Shown here: positions 1-8,752 of the stretch, one piece after another | How the letters are laid out: every line of letters begins with the position of its first letter | Numbering within the stretch: position 1 is the stretch's first letter | Origin: Caulobacter sp. | GTDB lineage: Bacteria > Pseudomonadota > Alphaproteobacteria > Caulobacterales > Caulobacteraceae | Assembly: GCA_017745235.1 (NCBI GenBank) | Contig: JAGHZU010000003.1 | Location: 341,695-405,694 of the forward strand | Direction of reading: 5' to 3' | DNA length: 64,000 bases | Notes under the pieces: generated by a model | Seen by the model: only the letters and a program-made list of their open reading frames with translations | What the model was told of the DNA's origin: nothing | The model's database searches: none | Made by a program: the position numbers and the translations under genes

Positions 1-74
1 TGCTGGGCCTTGGCCTGGTTGGCGGCCATGCCGCCGCCCATGTTGCCCAAGCCGATGAAGGCGATGCGGGTCAT
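1..74 (-). CDS. mmsB: 3-hydroxyisobutyrate dehydrogenase, N-terminal fragment
   Basis: Only the first 24 codons lie in the window; the gene runs off the left edge. They begin MTRIAFIGLGNMGGGMA, a beta-strand followed by the GxGxxG dinucleotide-binding loop in the GLGNMG form used by the beta-hydroxyacid dehydrogenase family. The family oxidises 3-hydroxyisobutyrate to methylmalonate semialdehyde in valine breakdown. The assignment leans on context: an isobutyryl-CoA-type dehydrogenase and a 3-hydroxyisobutyryl-CoA hydrolase lie upstream on the same strand. Another family member (tartronate semialdehyde or glyoxylate reductase) cannot be excluded from 24 residues. Confidence 0.75.
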   Translation of the reverse strand, partial: MTRIAFIGLGNMGGGMAANQAKAQ

Positions 75-146
75 GTTCGCTCCCTGCAAATGCGAACCGC
101 GCCTCATGGGCGCGGCTCTTGTCGTTGTTGTTGTCCTTGTCCCGCG

Positions 147-941
147 CTAGCGCGGCTTGCGGAACTTGTAGATGAACTGGTCGGTCTTGCCGCGGATCGA
201 CGGGTCGAAGACGCTGACGTTGCGCTTGTCCGACGGGTCGCGCAGCACGCGGCTCTCGCCCTCGAAGATGAAGCCGGCGGCGGTGACCTCGGCCTTCACC
301 GTCTCGGAATCGATGCGGTGGAGATCCTCGGTGTAGCGCAGGCCCGAACCGGCCGGGGCCGAGTGGTCCAGCACCAGATAGACGCCACCGGGCTTGAGGG
401 CCTTGTAGATCTGGCGGTTCACCACCGACAGGTCGGCCGGCCCCATGAACTTGTCGTGCATGTCATGGTAGTTCTGGGCGGTGAACACCAGGTCCAGCTT
501 CTCCGGGGCGGCGAAGTTGGGCAGCGTGTTCAGGATCACCGTCAGGTTCTTGTAGTTCGGATCGGCCGCGATCGCCTTCACGGCGGGATCGCGCTTGGCC
601 AGCTTGGTCAGTTCGTCGGGCACATAGGCGTAGACGTGGCCCCTGGGCCCGACGGCCTTGGACAGGATGCGCGTGTAGTAGCCGCCGCCCGGGATCAGGT
701 CGGCGACCTTGGCGCCCGGCCGCACGCCTGCGAAGGCCAGGGTCTGGGCCGGCAGGCGCAGCTCGTCGCGCACCATGTCGGCGGCGGGACGGTTCGGATC
801 GGCCACGGCGGCGGCGATGTTGGCGGGAATGGCGGCGGGCGCGTCCGAAGACGGCGGCGGAGGCGGCGCGACCGGACCCATGGGGGTCGTGCAGGCCGCC
901 AGGGCGAGCACGGCGGCGAGGCTGAGTAGCGGCTTACGCAT
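147..941 (-). CDS. Methyltransferase-like lipoprotein (COG4798-type)
   Basis: The predicted 264-residue protein starts MRKPLLSLAAVLALAACTT, a lipoprotein signal with Cys at about residue 17. The body is a class I SAM-methyltransferase fold: VADLIPGGGYYTRIL matches motif I, and ALKPGGVYLVLDHS matches the strand 4-5 region. An upstream in-frame ATG would add 13 residues, but this start has AAGGA five bases before it and a proper signal peptide. The substrate is unknown, and an exported SAM-dependent enzyme is odd because SAM is cytoplasmic, so the domain may bind something else. It sits between hydrolase and dehydrogenase genes of valine catabolism, perhaps by co-transcription only. Confidence 0.75.
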   Translation of the reverse strand: MRKPLLSLAAVLALAACTTPMGPVAPPPPPSSDAPAAIPANIAAAVADPNRPAADMVRDELRLPAQTLAFAGVRPGAKVADLIPGGGYYTRILSKAVGPRGHVYAYVPDELTKLAKRDPAVKAIAADPNYKNLTVILNTLPNFAAPEKLDLVFTAQNYHDMHDKFMGPADLSVVNRQIYKALKPGGVYLVLDHSAPAGSGLRYTEDLHRIDSETVKAEVTAAGFIFEGESRVLRDPSDKRNVSVFDPSIRGKTDQFIYKFRKPR

Positions 942-998
942 GGTGTTCCTTCCGACGAACGACTTCTTGGTTGCAGACAAGCTAGCCCAGGGAGGACG

Positions 999-2051
999 CT
1001 ACGTCAGCGGCGTCCATTCCTGATCCGGCGGCAGGGGCGCGAAAATCTCGTCCAGCATGGCGTCGGTAACGTCCTCAAGCTTGGCCGGATCCCAACGGGG
1101 AGCGTTGTCCTTGTCGATGATCACCGCGCGGACGCCTTCGATGAAGTCGTGACGCTGCACCACGCGTGCGCCGATGCGATATTCCATGGCCATGTTGTCG
1201 GCGAAGTCGGCCATCGCCGCCCCTTTCTCCAACTGGCGGAAAGCGACCTTCAGGGTCTGGGGCGACTTGGTCTTCATGACGGCGAGTTGCGCCCTGCCCC
1301 AGTCGCTGCTGTCGGCCTCCAGGAATTCGAAGATCTGCTCGACGCTGTCGCCGACGAACAGGCGGTTGAGGTCCTGCTCGAAACTGACCAGCGGCGCCTT
1401 GCCCGCATCGGCCCGGTACTTGCGCAGCGTTTCGTCGATGCGGCGCGGGTCGGCGACGATCGCCTTCTTCAAGCCCTCGACGGCGCCGAACTCCACGAAA
1501 TGGGTGGCGATGCCTAGGCGCAGACAATCCGCGCCCTTGATCCGAGCCCCGGTCAAGGCCAGCCACAGTCCCGCCTTGCCCGGCAGGCGCGGCAGATACC
1601 AGCCGCCGCCGACGTCGGGGAACAGGCCGATGCCGGTCTCGGGCATGGCGTAGGTCGTGCGCTCGGTGGCGATCCGGAAGTGGGCCGGCATCGAGATGCC
1701 GACACCGCCGCCCATCACCACCCCGTCCATCACCGCCACGATCGGGGTCTCGTAGGTGAACAGCAAGTGGTTCAGCTGGTACTCGGTATGGAAGAAGGCC
1801 CGCGCCTCGACGCCGTCGCCCGCACCGCTATGGGCCAACTTGCGGATGTCGCCCCCGGCGCAGAAGCCGCGCTCGCCCGCATGGTCGATCATGACCATGT
1901 AGACCTCCGGATCGTCCCGCCAGTCCAGCAAGGCGGCGATCATAGCCTCGCACATGCCCTGGTTCAGCGCGTGCAGCGCCTGGGGCCGGTTGAGGGTGAT
2001 GCGACCGACGTTCTTCTCGACGCGGACGATGACTTCGGGCTGCTCGTTCAT
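999..2051 (-). CDS. 3-hydroxyisobutyryl-CoA hydrolase (enoyl-CoA hydratase family)
   Basis: A 350-residue crotonase-fold enzyme. GFCAGGDI (about 62-69) and VMGGGVGIS (about 112-120) form the oxyanion hole. MPETGIGLFPDVGGG carries Glu138 and Asp146, the acid pair that marks HIBCH-type hydrolases rather than ordinary hydratases. It would release 3-hydroxyisobutyrate from its CoA thioester in valine degradation. The chosen start, MNEQPEV, lies 13 bases after the stop of the phosphatase gene; a longer reading frame upstream would run back through that gene. Neighbouring isobutyryl-CoA-type dehydrogenase and mmsB-like genes support the pathway. A plain enoyl-CoA hydratase is less likely because of length and the PDVGGG motif. 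Confidence 0.88.
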   Translation of the reverse strand: MNEQPEVIVRVEKNVGRITLNRPQALHALNQGMCEAMIAALLDWRDDPEVYMVMIDHAGERGFCAGGDIRKLAHSGAGDGVEARAFFHTEYQLNHLLFTYETPIVAVMDGVVMGGGVGISMPAHFRIATERTTYAMPETGIGLFPDVGGGWYLPRLPGKAGLWLALTGARIKGADCLRLGIATHFVEFGAVEGLKKAIVADPRRIDETLRKYRADAGKAPLVSFEQDLNRLFVGDSVEQIFEFLEADSSDWGRAQLAVMKTKSPQTLKVAFRQLEKGAAMADFADNMAMEYRIGARVVQRHDFIEGVRAVIIDKDNAPRWDPAKLEDVTDAMLDEIFAPLPPDQEWTPLT

Positions 2052-2064
2052 GGTGTCCGTGACG

Positions 2065-2664
2065 CTAGGCCGGTTCGGCGACAGATTGACAGTCCAGGCG
2101 GGCGATCTCGCCGCCCGACAGGCGGAAGACGGCGTCCTGGGGGATAGCCTGGCGCAAGGTCTCCTCGCGCGACAGGCCGGCATAGGCGCCGCGCAGCAGA
2201 CGGCCGGCGACGCCGTGCGAGACGACGATCAGGCGCCGCCCCGGCTCTGGATCCTGTTCCGCCAGCCACCCGGAGATCCGCGCCGCCATGGCCTCGTAAG
2301 TCTCGCCGCCGGGCGCGTGGAAGCCCCAGGCGTCGTCGCCGGTCAGATGTGGATTCTCGCCCCTCACCTCCTCGCGCAGGCGGCCCGCCCATTCGCCGAC
2401 GTCGATTTCGACCAGGCGCTCGTCGAAGGCGACGGGCAGACCCAGGCGGGCCCCGATCGTCTCGGCGGTGTCGCGCGCGCGCCGTAGCGGGCTGGCCACC
2501 AGCCGCCATGCGTCCGACGGCGGATCCCCTACCAGCCCGGCCAGAAGCTCACTCATCGCCGCCGCCTGAAGCCGCCCCAGCGGCGTCAGGTCGGACTCCG
2601 TCCGGCCCTGAAGCCGCCCCTCGCGATTATGGAAAGTCTGGCCGTGGCGGCAAAGGTAGATCAC
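2065..2664 (-). CDS. Histidine phosphatase family protein
   Basis: A 199-residue cytoplasmic protein opening [10 protein letters not shown], the RHG catalytic motif of the phosphoglycerate-mutase/histidine-phosphatase superfamily. The second catalytic histidine is in [10 protein letters not shown] near residue 150. Related enzymes dephosphorylate small metabolites such as alpha-ribazole phosphate or act as broad phosphatases; the substrate cannot be read from sequence. The start overlaps the stop of the acyl-CoA dehydrogenase by four bases (ATGA), indicating translational coupling, so it may have a housekeeping role in the same catabolic operon. Confidence 0.85.
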   Translation of the reverse strand: MIYLCRHGQTFHNREGRLQGRTESDLTPLGRLQAAAMSELLAGLVGDPPSDAWRLVASPLRRARDTAETIGARLGLPVAFDERLVEIDVGEWAGRLREEVRGENPHLTGDDAWGFHAPGGETYEAMAARISGWLAEQDPEPGRRLIVVSHGVAGRLLRGAYAGLSREETLRQAIPQDAVFRLSGGEIARLDCQSVAEPA

Positions 2665-3800
2665 TGGCGGAACATCTCGCGGGCGATGATGACGCGCATG
2701 ATCTCGTTGGTCCCTTCCAGAATCTGGTGAACCCGCAGGTCGCGGACGATGCGCTCCAGCGGATAGTCCTGCAGGTAGCCGTAGCCGCCGTGCAGCTGCA
2801 AGGCGTCATTGGCCACCTGGAAGCCGGCGTCGGTGGCGAAGCGCTTGGCCATGGCGCACAGCTTGGTGGCCTGCGGGTCCTTGTTGTCCAGGGCGTGCGC
2901 GGCGCGGCGCACCATCAGGCGGGCGGCCTCCAGCTCGGTGGCCATGTCGGCCAGCTTGAACTGCAGGGCCTGGAAATCCTTGAGCGGCTTGCCGAACTGC
3001 TTGCGCGTCTCGAGATAGGCCTTGGCGGTGTCCAGCGCGAAGGCCGCGCCGCCCAGCGAGCACGAGGCGATGTTCAGCCGCCCGCCGTCCAGGCCCATCA
3101 TGGCGAAGCGGAAGCCCTCGCCCTCCTGGCCGATGCGGTTTGCGACCGGCACGCGGCAGTCGTCGAAATTAACCTGGGCGGTCGGCTGGGCGTTCCAGCC
3201 CATCTTGCGCTCGTTGGCCCCGAAACTCAGACCCGGCGTCCCCTTCTCGACCACGAAGGCCGAGACGCCCTTGGCCCCATCGCCGCCCGTACGGGCCATG
3301 ACGACATAGACGTCCGAGACGCCGCCGCCCGAGATGAAGGCCTTGCCGCCGTTCAGCACGTAATGATCGCCGTCCAGCCGCGCCGTCGTACGCATGTTGG
3401 CCGCGTCCGAGCCCGAGCCCGGCTCGGTCAGGCAGTAGCTGGCGATCAGCTCCATGGTCGTCAGGCGCGGCAGATAGCGCTGGCGCAAGTCATTCGAACC
3501 GAACCGGTCGATCATCCAGGAGGCCATATTGTGAATGGTCAGATAGGCCGCCGTCGGCACGTCGCCGTAGCTCAACGCCTCGAAGATGATCGAGGCGTCC
3601 AGGCGCGTCAGACCGCTGCCGCCGACGTCGTCCTGGACGTAGATGCCGGCGAAACCCAAGCCGGCGGCCTCGCGCAGCACGTCCACCGGAAAGTGCTTCT
3701 TCTCGTCCCACTCCGCCGAATACGGGGCAAGGCGTTCCGCCGAAAAGCCCGACGCCATGTCCTGAATGGCGCGTTGATCATCGTTCAGCGCGAAATCCAT
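2661..3800 (-). CDS. Acyl-CoA dehydrogenase, isobutyryl-CoA type
   Basis: A full-length 379-residue flavin acyl-CoA dehydrogenase. [13 protein letters not shown] (FAD/substrate-binding signature) lies near residue 128. The C-terminal [15 protein letters not shown] block is followed by ILEGTNEI with Glu362 in the position of the catalytic base. Glu in that C-terminal position and the gene neighbourhood (HIBCH, mmsB) point to isobutyryl-CoA dehydrogenase of valine catabolism, which passes electrons to ETF. Short-branched or butyryl-CoA activity is an alternative. It is the first gene of a minus-strand operon; the promoter should lie in 3801-4010, shared with the divergent DUF2147 gene. Confidence 0.9.
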   Translation of the reverse strand: MDFALNDDQRAIQDMASGFSAERLAPYSAEWDEKKHFPVDVLREAAGLGFAGIYVQDDVGGSGLTRLDASIIFEALSYGDVPTAAYLTIHNMASWMIDRFGSNDLRQRYLPRLTTMELIASYCLTEPGSGSDAANMRTTARLDGDHYVLNGGKAFISGGGVSDVYVVMARTGGDGAKGVSAFVVEKGTPGLSFGANERKMGWNAQPTAQVNFDDCRVPVANRIGQEGEGFRFAMMGLDGGRLNIASCSLGGAAFALDTAKAYLETRKQFGKPLKDFQALQFKLADMATELEAARLMVRRAAHALDNKDPQATKLCAMAKRFATDAGFQVANDALQLHGGYGYLQDYPLERIVRDLRVHQILEGTNEIMRVIIAREMFRQ

Positions 3801-4010
3801 GCGCGGTATCCTCCCGAGCGGGGCAGAACCGCCCTCACCTTTTCTTGGTCGCTGACGTGCCGCGCGGCGGCGACTGTGTCAATCATATCCCACTCCGCGA
3901 CTTTGAAAGCCGCAGCTGGACGAAAGTGAGTACGAAACGTCGCACCGCCCTTGATCATGAGACCGGTCGGTATCAAATCGCGCCCATCGGAGGCGTCGTC
4001 GTTTCTTCAC

Positions 4011-4451
4011 ATGCGTAAGTTCATCTCTCTCATCGCCGCGGTCGCGGCGCTCGTTGGCCTGACTTCGGTCCCCGCCCAGGCGGCGGACATGGGCGTCTGG
4101 CGCAACCCCAAGGACAACGTCCGGGTCGAGATCAAGAGCTGCGGCGACAGCATGTGCGGCTATGTGGTCTACGCCAGCCGCAAGGCTGAGGCCGACGCCC
4201 GCAAGAGCGGCTACCAGACCCTGGTCGGCCAGCAACTGCTGCGGGACTTCGAACCCACCGGCCACGGCAACATGCGGGGCAAGGTCTTCGTGCCCACCCT
4301 GAAGGTCACCCTGTCGGGCACCGCCGAGTTCATCGACGCTCGCACCATGAAGGCCAAGGGCTGCGTGCTGGGCGGCGTGATCTGCAAGTCGCAGATCTGG
4401 ACCCGCGTGGATGGCATGCAGACGGCCCGCGTCGAGAACAACGCGGGCTGA
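4011..4451 (+). CDS. Secreted DUF2147 family protein
   Basis: A 146-residue protein with signal peptide MRKFISLIAAVAALVGL ending at AQAADMGVW. The mature part begins with the GVWRNPKDNVRVEI block and contains paired cysteines (SCGDSMCGYV), typical of DUF2147, a small beta-rich periplasmic domain of unknown function. The upstream in-frame start at 3951 was rejected because it would add a charged extension before the signal peptide. The gene stands alone, divergent from the valine operon and ahead of hemB. No convincing Shine-Dalgarno sequence is visible. Confidence 0.85.
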   Translation: MRKFISLIAAVAALVGLTSVPAQAADMGVWRNPKDNVRVEIKSCGDSMCGYVVYASRKAEADARKSGYQTLVGQQLLRDFEPTGHGNMRGKVFVPTLKVTLSGTAEFIDARTMKAKGCVLGGVICKSQIWTRVDGMQTARVENNAG

Positions 4452-4510
4452 TCCGCCCTTAAGGGTCCTGCGCCCTTGCCTCCCTGGCGGGTCCGCGCGA
4501 AACCAGCGGC

Positions 4511-5512
4511 ATGACCACGCCTCCCCTCGCCCCCTATCCCGCCACGCGCCTGCGCCGCCTGCGCCAGGCCGACTGGACCCGCCGCCTTGTCCGCGAGACC
4601 ACGCTGGAGCCGTCCGACCTGATCTGGTCGATGGTGGTGCACGAGGGCGAAGGTACGATCCCCGTGGCCTCGATGCCGGGCGTCGAACGGTTGAGCGTCA
4701 AGGAAGCCGCCAAGGCCGCCGTCCGCGCCCGCGAGCTGGGCATACCCGCCATCGCCATCTTCCCGCACATCGACGGCGCCCGTAAGGACGCGGCCGGCTC
4801 GATCGCCGCTGATCCTGACGGCGTCATCCCCCGCGCCGTCAAGGCTATGAAGGACGCCGCGCCCGAGGTCGGCATCATGTGCGACGTAGCCCTGGACCCC
4901 TTCACCGACCACGGCCACGACGGCGTGGTCGAGGGCGGCAAGATCCTCAACGACCCCACCATCGAGCGTCTGATCGAGCAGGGCCTGGTCCAGGCCGAGG
5001 CCGGCGCCGACATCCTGGCCCCGTCCGACATGATGGACGGCCGCATCGGCAGACTGCGGGCGGCTCTTGAAGGCGCGAACTTCCAGGACACGATGATCAT
5101 GTCCTACGCCGCCAAGTACGCCTCGGCCTTCTACGGCCCCTATCGCGACGCCATCGGCTCGGCCAAGCTTTCTGCGGGCCAGGGCGACAAGAAGACCTAC
5201 CAGATGGACCCGGCCAACACCGAGGAGGCTATCCGAGAGGTGGCGCTCGACATCGCCGAGGGCGCCGACATGGTCATGGTCAAGCCGGGCATGCCCTATC
5301 TCGACATCCTGCGCCGCCTGGTGGACGAGTTCCGCATGCCCACCTACGCCTTCCAGGTGTCGGGCGAGTACGCGATGATCAAGGCCGCCGCCCAGAACGG
5401 CTGGATCGACCATGACCGCGCCGTGCTGGAAAGCCTGACCGCCTTCAAGCGCGCCGGCGCGGCGGGCGTCATCACCTATTTCGCCCCCTGGGCCGCCGAG
5501 AAGCTGGGCTGA
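4511..5512 (+). CDS. hemB: Delta-aminolevulinic acid dehydratase (porphobilinogen synthase)
   Basis: A full-length 333-residue HemB that condenses two 5-aminolevulinate molecules to porphobilinogen in haem and corrinoid synthesis. The two active-site lysines are visible: Lys202 in MSYAAKYAS and Lys258 in MVMVKPGMPYLD, the Schiff-base residue. The metal segment reads DVALDPFTDHGHDG (125-138). It lacks the three cysteines of zinc enzymes, so this is the magnesium-dependent, aspartate-rich class found in many alphaproteobacteria. It stands 60 bases after the DUF2147 gene and only one base separates its stop from the next start. Confidence 0.97.
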   Translation: MTTPPLAPYPATRLRRLRQADWTRRLVRETTLEPSDLIWSMVVHEGEGTIPVASMPGVERLSVKEAAKAAVRARELGIPAIAIFPHIDGARKDAAGSIAADPDGVIPRAVKAMKDAAPEVGIMCDVALDPFTDHGHDGVVEGGKILNDPTIERLIEQGLVQAEAGADILAPSDMMDGRIGRLRAALEGANFQDTMIMSYAAKYASAFYGPYRDAIGSAKLSAGQGDKKTYQMDPANTEEAIREVALDIAEGADMVMVKPGMPYLDILRRLVDEFRMPTYAFQVSGEYAMIKAAAQNGWIDHDRAVLESLTAFKRAGAAGVITYFAPWAAEKLG

Positions 5513-5513
5513 C

Positions 5514-6380
5514 GTGACCGCGCCTAGGACCGCCTTCACCAACGGACGGTTCTATGGCGCGCCCACCATTGAACGCCAGTTGCCGGGCGTGCGCCTGGCT
5601 CATCTGGCCGCCACCATGAGCGCGGAGCGCGTCGAGGAGCACAGCCACGACGACGCCCATTTCGTGTTGGCCACCCACGGCCGCTACCTGACCACCGCCT
5701 GGGGCCCGGAGACCGAGGGACCCGTGCTGGTCTACAACCCGCCCGGCGTGATCCACCGCGACCGCTTCGTCGACACCGGCGGCTATTTCCTCGCCGTCAG
5801 CTTCGCCGCCCAGGACTGGCGAGATCTGTCGGCCGCCGCCCGGACCACGGCCGCCGATGCTCTGCGCCTGACCGGCGACTCGGCCCGTCGCGCCGCCCTG
5901 CGCCTGACCCGCGCGTTGCTGAGCTGCGATCCAGAACCGCTGACGCTGGAGGGGCTGGGCCTGGAGCTGGCCGCCCAAGCCATGGTCCAGCCGTTCGACA
6001 GCCACCGTCCGCCGCCGTGGCTGGCCGTGGCCGAGACCTTCCTGGCGGACAGCTTCGACCAACCGATCTCTGTGGCCGACCTGGCTCGCGCCGCCGGCGT
6101 CCATCCCGTGCACCTGGCGCGCGGCTACCGCCGCTGGATGGGCGCGGCGCCCGGCCGGCGCCTGCGGACCCGTCGACTGGAACGCGCCGCCGACCTGCTG
6201 ATGCATGGCCGCCAGCCGATCAGCGAGATCGCCCTGGCCGCCGGCTTCTGCGACCAGAGTCATCTCAATCGCCAGTTCGCTCGCGCCTACGGCGTCACGC
6301 CCGGCGAGTTCGCCCGGCTGTGCGGCCGCCGCCAGCCGGATGTTTCAACGGTCCAAGACGAAGCCTTCGCCCCCGCCTAG
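5514..6380 (+). CDS. AraC-family transcriptional regulator
   Basis: A 288-residue protein starting at GTG one base after the hemB stop. The N-terminal half is a cupin-like sensor domain (HSHDDAHFVLATHG metal/ligand strand region; YNPPGVIHRDRF). The C-terminal 100 residues carry two helix-turn-helix units: ISVADLARAAGVHPVHLARGY and ISEIALAAGFCDQSHLNRQF, ending in YGVTPGEF, the classic AraC signature. The ligand is unknown. It is likely co-transcribed with hemB and the following serine hydrolase, so a role linked to haem need or to the hydrolase is possible but only inferred. Confidence 0.9.
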   Translation: MTAPRTAFTNGRFYGAPTIERQLPGVRLAHLAATMSAERVEEHSHDDAHFVLATHGRYLTTAWGPETEGPVLVYNPPGVIHRDRFVDTGGYFLAVSFAAQDWRDLSAAARTTAADALRLTGDSARRAALRLTRALLSCDPEPLTLEGLGLELAAQAMVQPFDSHRPPPWLAVAETFLADSFDQPISVADLARAAGVHPVHLARGYRRWMGAAPGRRLRTRRLERAADLLMHGRQPISEIALAAGFCDQSHLNRQFARAYGVTPGEFARLCGRRQPDVSTVQDEAFAPA

Positions 6381-6410
6381 AGACGGACCATCCCAGTCTG
6401 GAGGTCCCTC

Positions 6411-7496
6411 TTGAAGCGCCTGCTGCTCGCCGCCCTGATCCTGGCCGCACCCGTCGCCGCTCACGCCGCCCACTTCGACGGCCCCGCCGTCGCCCCCGCC
6501 GCCGAAGGCGTTTCGGCCGAACGCCTGGACGCCATGTCCGCCGCCATCAAGGCCGGCCAGTTCCAGCAGATCACCAGCGTCCTGATCGCCCGCCACGGCA
6601 AGCTGGTGTTCGAGGCCTACTACGACGGCGACGCCGAGACCCGCCGCAACACCCGCTCGGTCACCAAGACCGTCACGGCCATGCTGACCGGCGCCGCCAT
6701 CGAGCGCGGCGCCTTGCCCGGCGTCTCCGCCCCCATCAAGCCCTACCTTAAGGGCCGTCCGCCCGCCGCCAATCCCGATCCGCGGAAGGACAAGGTCACG
6801 GTCGAGGACCTGTTGACCATGAGTTCGATCGCCGAGTGCGACGACGACAACGAATATTCGCGCGGCAACGAAGAGCGCATGTACCTGATCGAGGACTGGG
6901 TCGGGTTCTATCTCGACCTGCCGGTGCGTGGCTTCCCCAACTGGGTTCCCAGGCCCGAGGCCTCGCCCTACGGACGGGCCTTCGCCTATTGCACCGCCGG
7001 CGTCACCACCCTGGGGGCGGTGGTCCAGGGTGCGGTGGGCAAACCCTTGCCCGTCTTCGCCGACGAAGTGCTGTTCCGTCCTCTGGGGATCGACAGGCCC
7101 GAGTGGCAGACCTCGCCCCTGGGCCTGGCCCAGGGCGGCGGCGGACTTGGTTTGCGCAGCCGCGATCTGCTGAAACTGGGCCAGCTCTACGCCAACGGCG
7201 GCGCCTGGAACGGCCGCCAGGTGCTGCCCGCCGCCTATGTCGCCGCCGCCGTCTCGCCCCACGCCCGCGCGCGTCCCGACACCGATTACGGCTATCTGAT
7301 CTGGCTGCAGACCTTCAAGGGCCACAAGGCCTGGGTGATGAGCGGCACGGGCGGCAACAAGGTGGCCATCGTGCCGGACCTGGACCTGGTGGCCGTGATC
7401 ACCACCACCAACTTCAACGTCCGCCAGCCGCACGCCATCTCGGAGAAGCTGCTGAGCGAGCACATCCTGGCGGCCGTCGACGATCCGGCGAAGTGA
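6411..7496 (+). CDS. Secreted serine hydrolase, beta-lactamase class C/DD-peptidase fold
   Basis: A 361-residue exported protein with TTG start and signal peptide [19 protein letters not shown]. The nucleophile motif SVTK (Ser83-Lys86) follows RNTR, as in the beta-lactamase-related (PF00144) family. The second motif position reads YCTAG instead of YxN, and GTGGNK near the C-terminus occupies the third motif position. Such proteins act as esterases, peptidases or penicillin-recognising enzymes; the substrate cannot be told. It follows the AraC gene by 30 bases, and GGAGGTCC just upstream of the TTG supports the start. Confidence 0.87.
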   Translation: MKRLLLAALILAAPVAAHAAHFDGPAVAPAAEGVSAERLDAMSAAIKAGQFQQITSVLIARHGKLVFEAYYDGDAETRRNTRSVTKTVTAMLTGAAIERGALPGVSAPIKPYLKGRPPAANPDPRKDKVTVEDLLTMSSIAECDDDNEYSRGNEERMYLIEDWVGFYLDLPVRGFPNWVPRPEASPYGRAFAYCTAGVTTLGAVVQGAVGKPLPVFADEVLFRPLGIDRPEWQTSPLGLAQGGGGLGLRSRDLLKLGQLYANGGAWNGRQVLPAAYVAAAVSPHARARPDTDYGYLIWLQTFKGHKAWVMSGTGGNKVAIVPDLDLVAVITTTNFNVRQPHAISEKLLSEHILAAVDDPAK

Positions 7497-7530
7497 AGAC
7501 GCGAATCCCGCGCGGGGCTAGGCTGGTCGC

Positions 7531-7929
7531 ATGAGCCCCCGCGTCCTCGACATCGTCACCGCCGTCATCCGTGATCCCGACGGCCGAATGCTGCTGGTCC
7601 GCAAGCGCGGCACGAGCGCCTTCATGAAGCCCGGCGGCAAGCGTGACGCCGGCGAGGACGACCTGACCACCCTGGCGCGGGAGTTGGAGGAAGAACTGGG
7701 CTGTCGCCTGATCGCCGCCGAGTTGCTGGGCCGCTTCCAGGCCCCGGCCGCCAACGAGACCGGCTTCACCGTCGCCTCGGCGACCTATCTGGCCACGGTC
7801 GAGGGCGACATCGCCGCCCGCGCCGAGATCGAGGAACTCGCCTGGATCGACCCCGCCGCGCCCGGCGATCTGCGTTTGGCGCCGCTGCTGACCCAGGCGG
7901 TTCTGCCGGCCCTGCTCGCGCGCGGCTAG
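7531..7929 (+). CDS. Nudix hydrolase
   Basis: A 132-residue single-domain Nudix protein. The Nudix box GGKRDAGEDDLTTLAREL continues into EEELGC (about 36-58) with all metal-binding glutamates present. The family hydrolyses nucleoside diphosphates linked to another moiety, and short stand-alone members are often house-cleaning enzymes acting on damaged or excess nucleotides. The exact substrate is unknown. Its TAG stop shares the palindrome CTAG with the stop of the convergent gene on the other strand. Confidence 0.92.
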   Translation: MSPRVLDIVTAVIRDPDGRMLLVRKRGTSAFMKPGGKRDAGEDDLTTLARELEEELGCRLIAAELLGRFQAPAANETGFTVASATYLATVEGDIAARAEIEELAWIDPAAPGDLRLAPLLTQAVLPALLARG

Positions 7930-8327
7930 GCCTGCTCGAACGCCTCGTACAGGCGGCGGGCGCGCCGGCCTTCAGGACGCATCATCAGGAAACGGCCCGA
8001 GAGCCCGTCCGGGATCGACCAGCGTCCTTCGATCTCGGTGGCGTCGCAGCTGACCACCCCCTCGTAGGACACCGAGTGGTTCCACCCGCAGAGACCGTCA
8101 TAGGTCTTGGTGAAGGTAACCGCCGATTGCGTGCGTTTGCCCAACAGGGTCGAGCACGCCTCGAACCAGTCGCCCCATTCGTCCTGGGTGGTCTCGTGGA
8201 CCGACCCGCTGAGCCAGGCGCCGCTTTCCAGGAGCGTGGCCGTGAAGCTGACCGGGGCCCGGGTATGGGGGTATGAATACAGCCCCTGCCAGATGCCGGT
8301 CAGATTGGTTTTCGTCGCGATCGCCAT
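7926..8327 (-). CDS. Hypothetical protein
   Basis: A 133-residue protein starting MAIATKTNLTGIWQGLYSYP. The pattern of short strands (GIWQGLYSYP, VSFTATLLESGAWLSGSV, GRWSIPDG) suggests a small beta-barrel of the lipocalin or DUF-type sensor class, but no family is recognised with confidence. The frame could extend 18 residues further upstream with poor coding character, so the internal ATG was chosen. It has no signal peptide or membrane segment. It converges on the Nudix gene with a four-base stop-codon overlap. Confidence 0.7.
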   Translation of the reverse strand: MAIATKTNLTGIWQGLYSYPHTRAPVSFTATLLESGAWLSGSVHETTQDEWGDWFEACSTLLGKRTQSAVTFTKTYDGLCGWNHSVSYEGVVSCDATEIEGRWSIPDGLSGRFLMMRPEGRRARRLYEAFEQA

Positions 8328-8488
8328 GACCTTCCCCAAAGCTCGCGCGCACATAGGCCTACCAGCTTCGCCACGCGTCAAGGTCGAAGCGCTCGCGCGA
8401 AACGTCGGACGGGTTTAGTGTGTTCTTCGTGTACGGCCCGAGGCCGCGTACGACGGTTCGGTCCGTTGCTCGAACGGAGGTGACGCGC

Positions 8489-8746
8489 ATGGACGCCGAC
8501 TTCAACGACACCGGAAAGCCCGAACTCCTGGCCCACGAACAGACCTATCACGGCTTCAGCGTACTTCTGCGCTGGTGCATGCTGGGCCTCGCCACGGTGA
8601 TCCCGACACTGACGGTCTGGTTCGCCACCCCGGCGGGCTTTCTCGCCGGCCTGATTACCGGGATCGTCGTCTTCGCCGTCGGCTACATGCTGCTTGTGCG
8701 CCATGAGGAAAAGCAGCCCCTGGACCTCTGGTCCGAGGGCCGCTGA
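8489..8746 (+). CDS. Small aa3-type cytochrome c oxidase subunit IV-like membrane protein
   Basis: An 85-residue protein with the ELLAHEQTYHGFSVLLRW N-terminal signature of the bacterial aa3-type cytochrome oxidase subunit IV family (COX4_pro_2), followed by two hydrophobic helices (about 29-47 and 50-68). In that family the peptide is an accessory subunit of the terminal oxidase. Here no other oxidase genes are nearby, so membership of the complex is inferred. The start is set by CGGAGGTGA about seven bases upstream of the ATG; the frame opens earlier but without coding features. Confidence 0.75.
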   Translation: MDADFNDTGKPELLAHEQTYHGFSVLLRWCMLGLATVIPTLTVWFATPAGFLAGLITGIVVFAVGYMLLVRHEEKQPLDLWSEGR

Positions 8747-8752
8747 TCCTGG

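Noticed and set aside
3961..3974. GACCGGTCGGT as a TetR operator before the DUF2147 gene
   Set aside because: Short and imperfect, with no adjacent TetR gene; such GC-rich near-palindromes are common by chance here.
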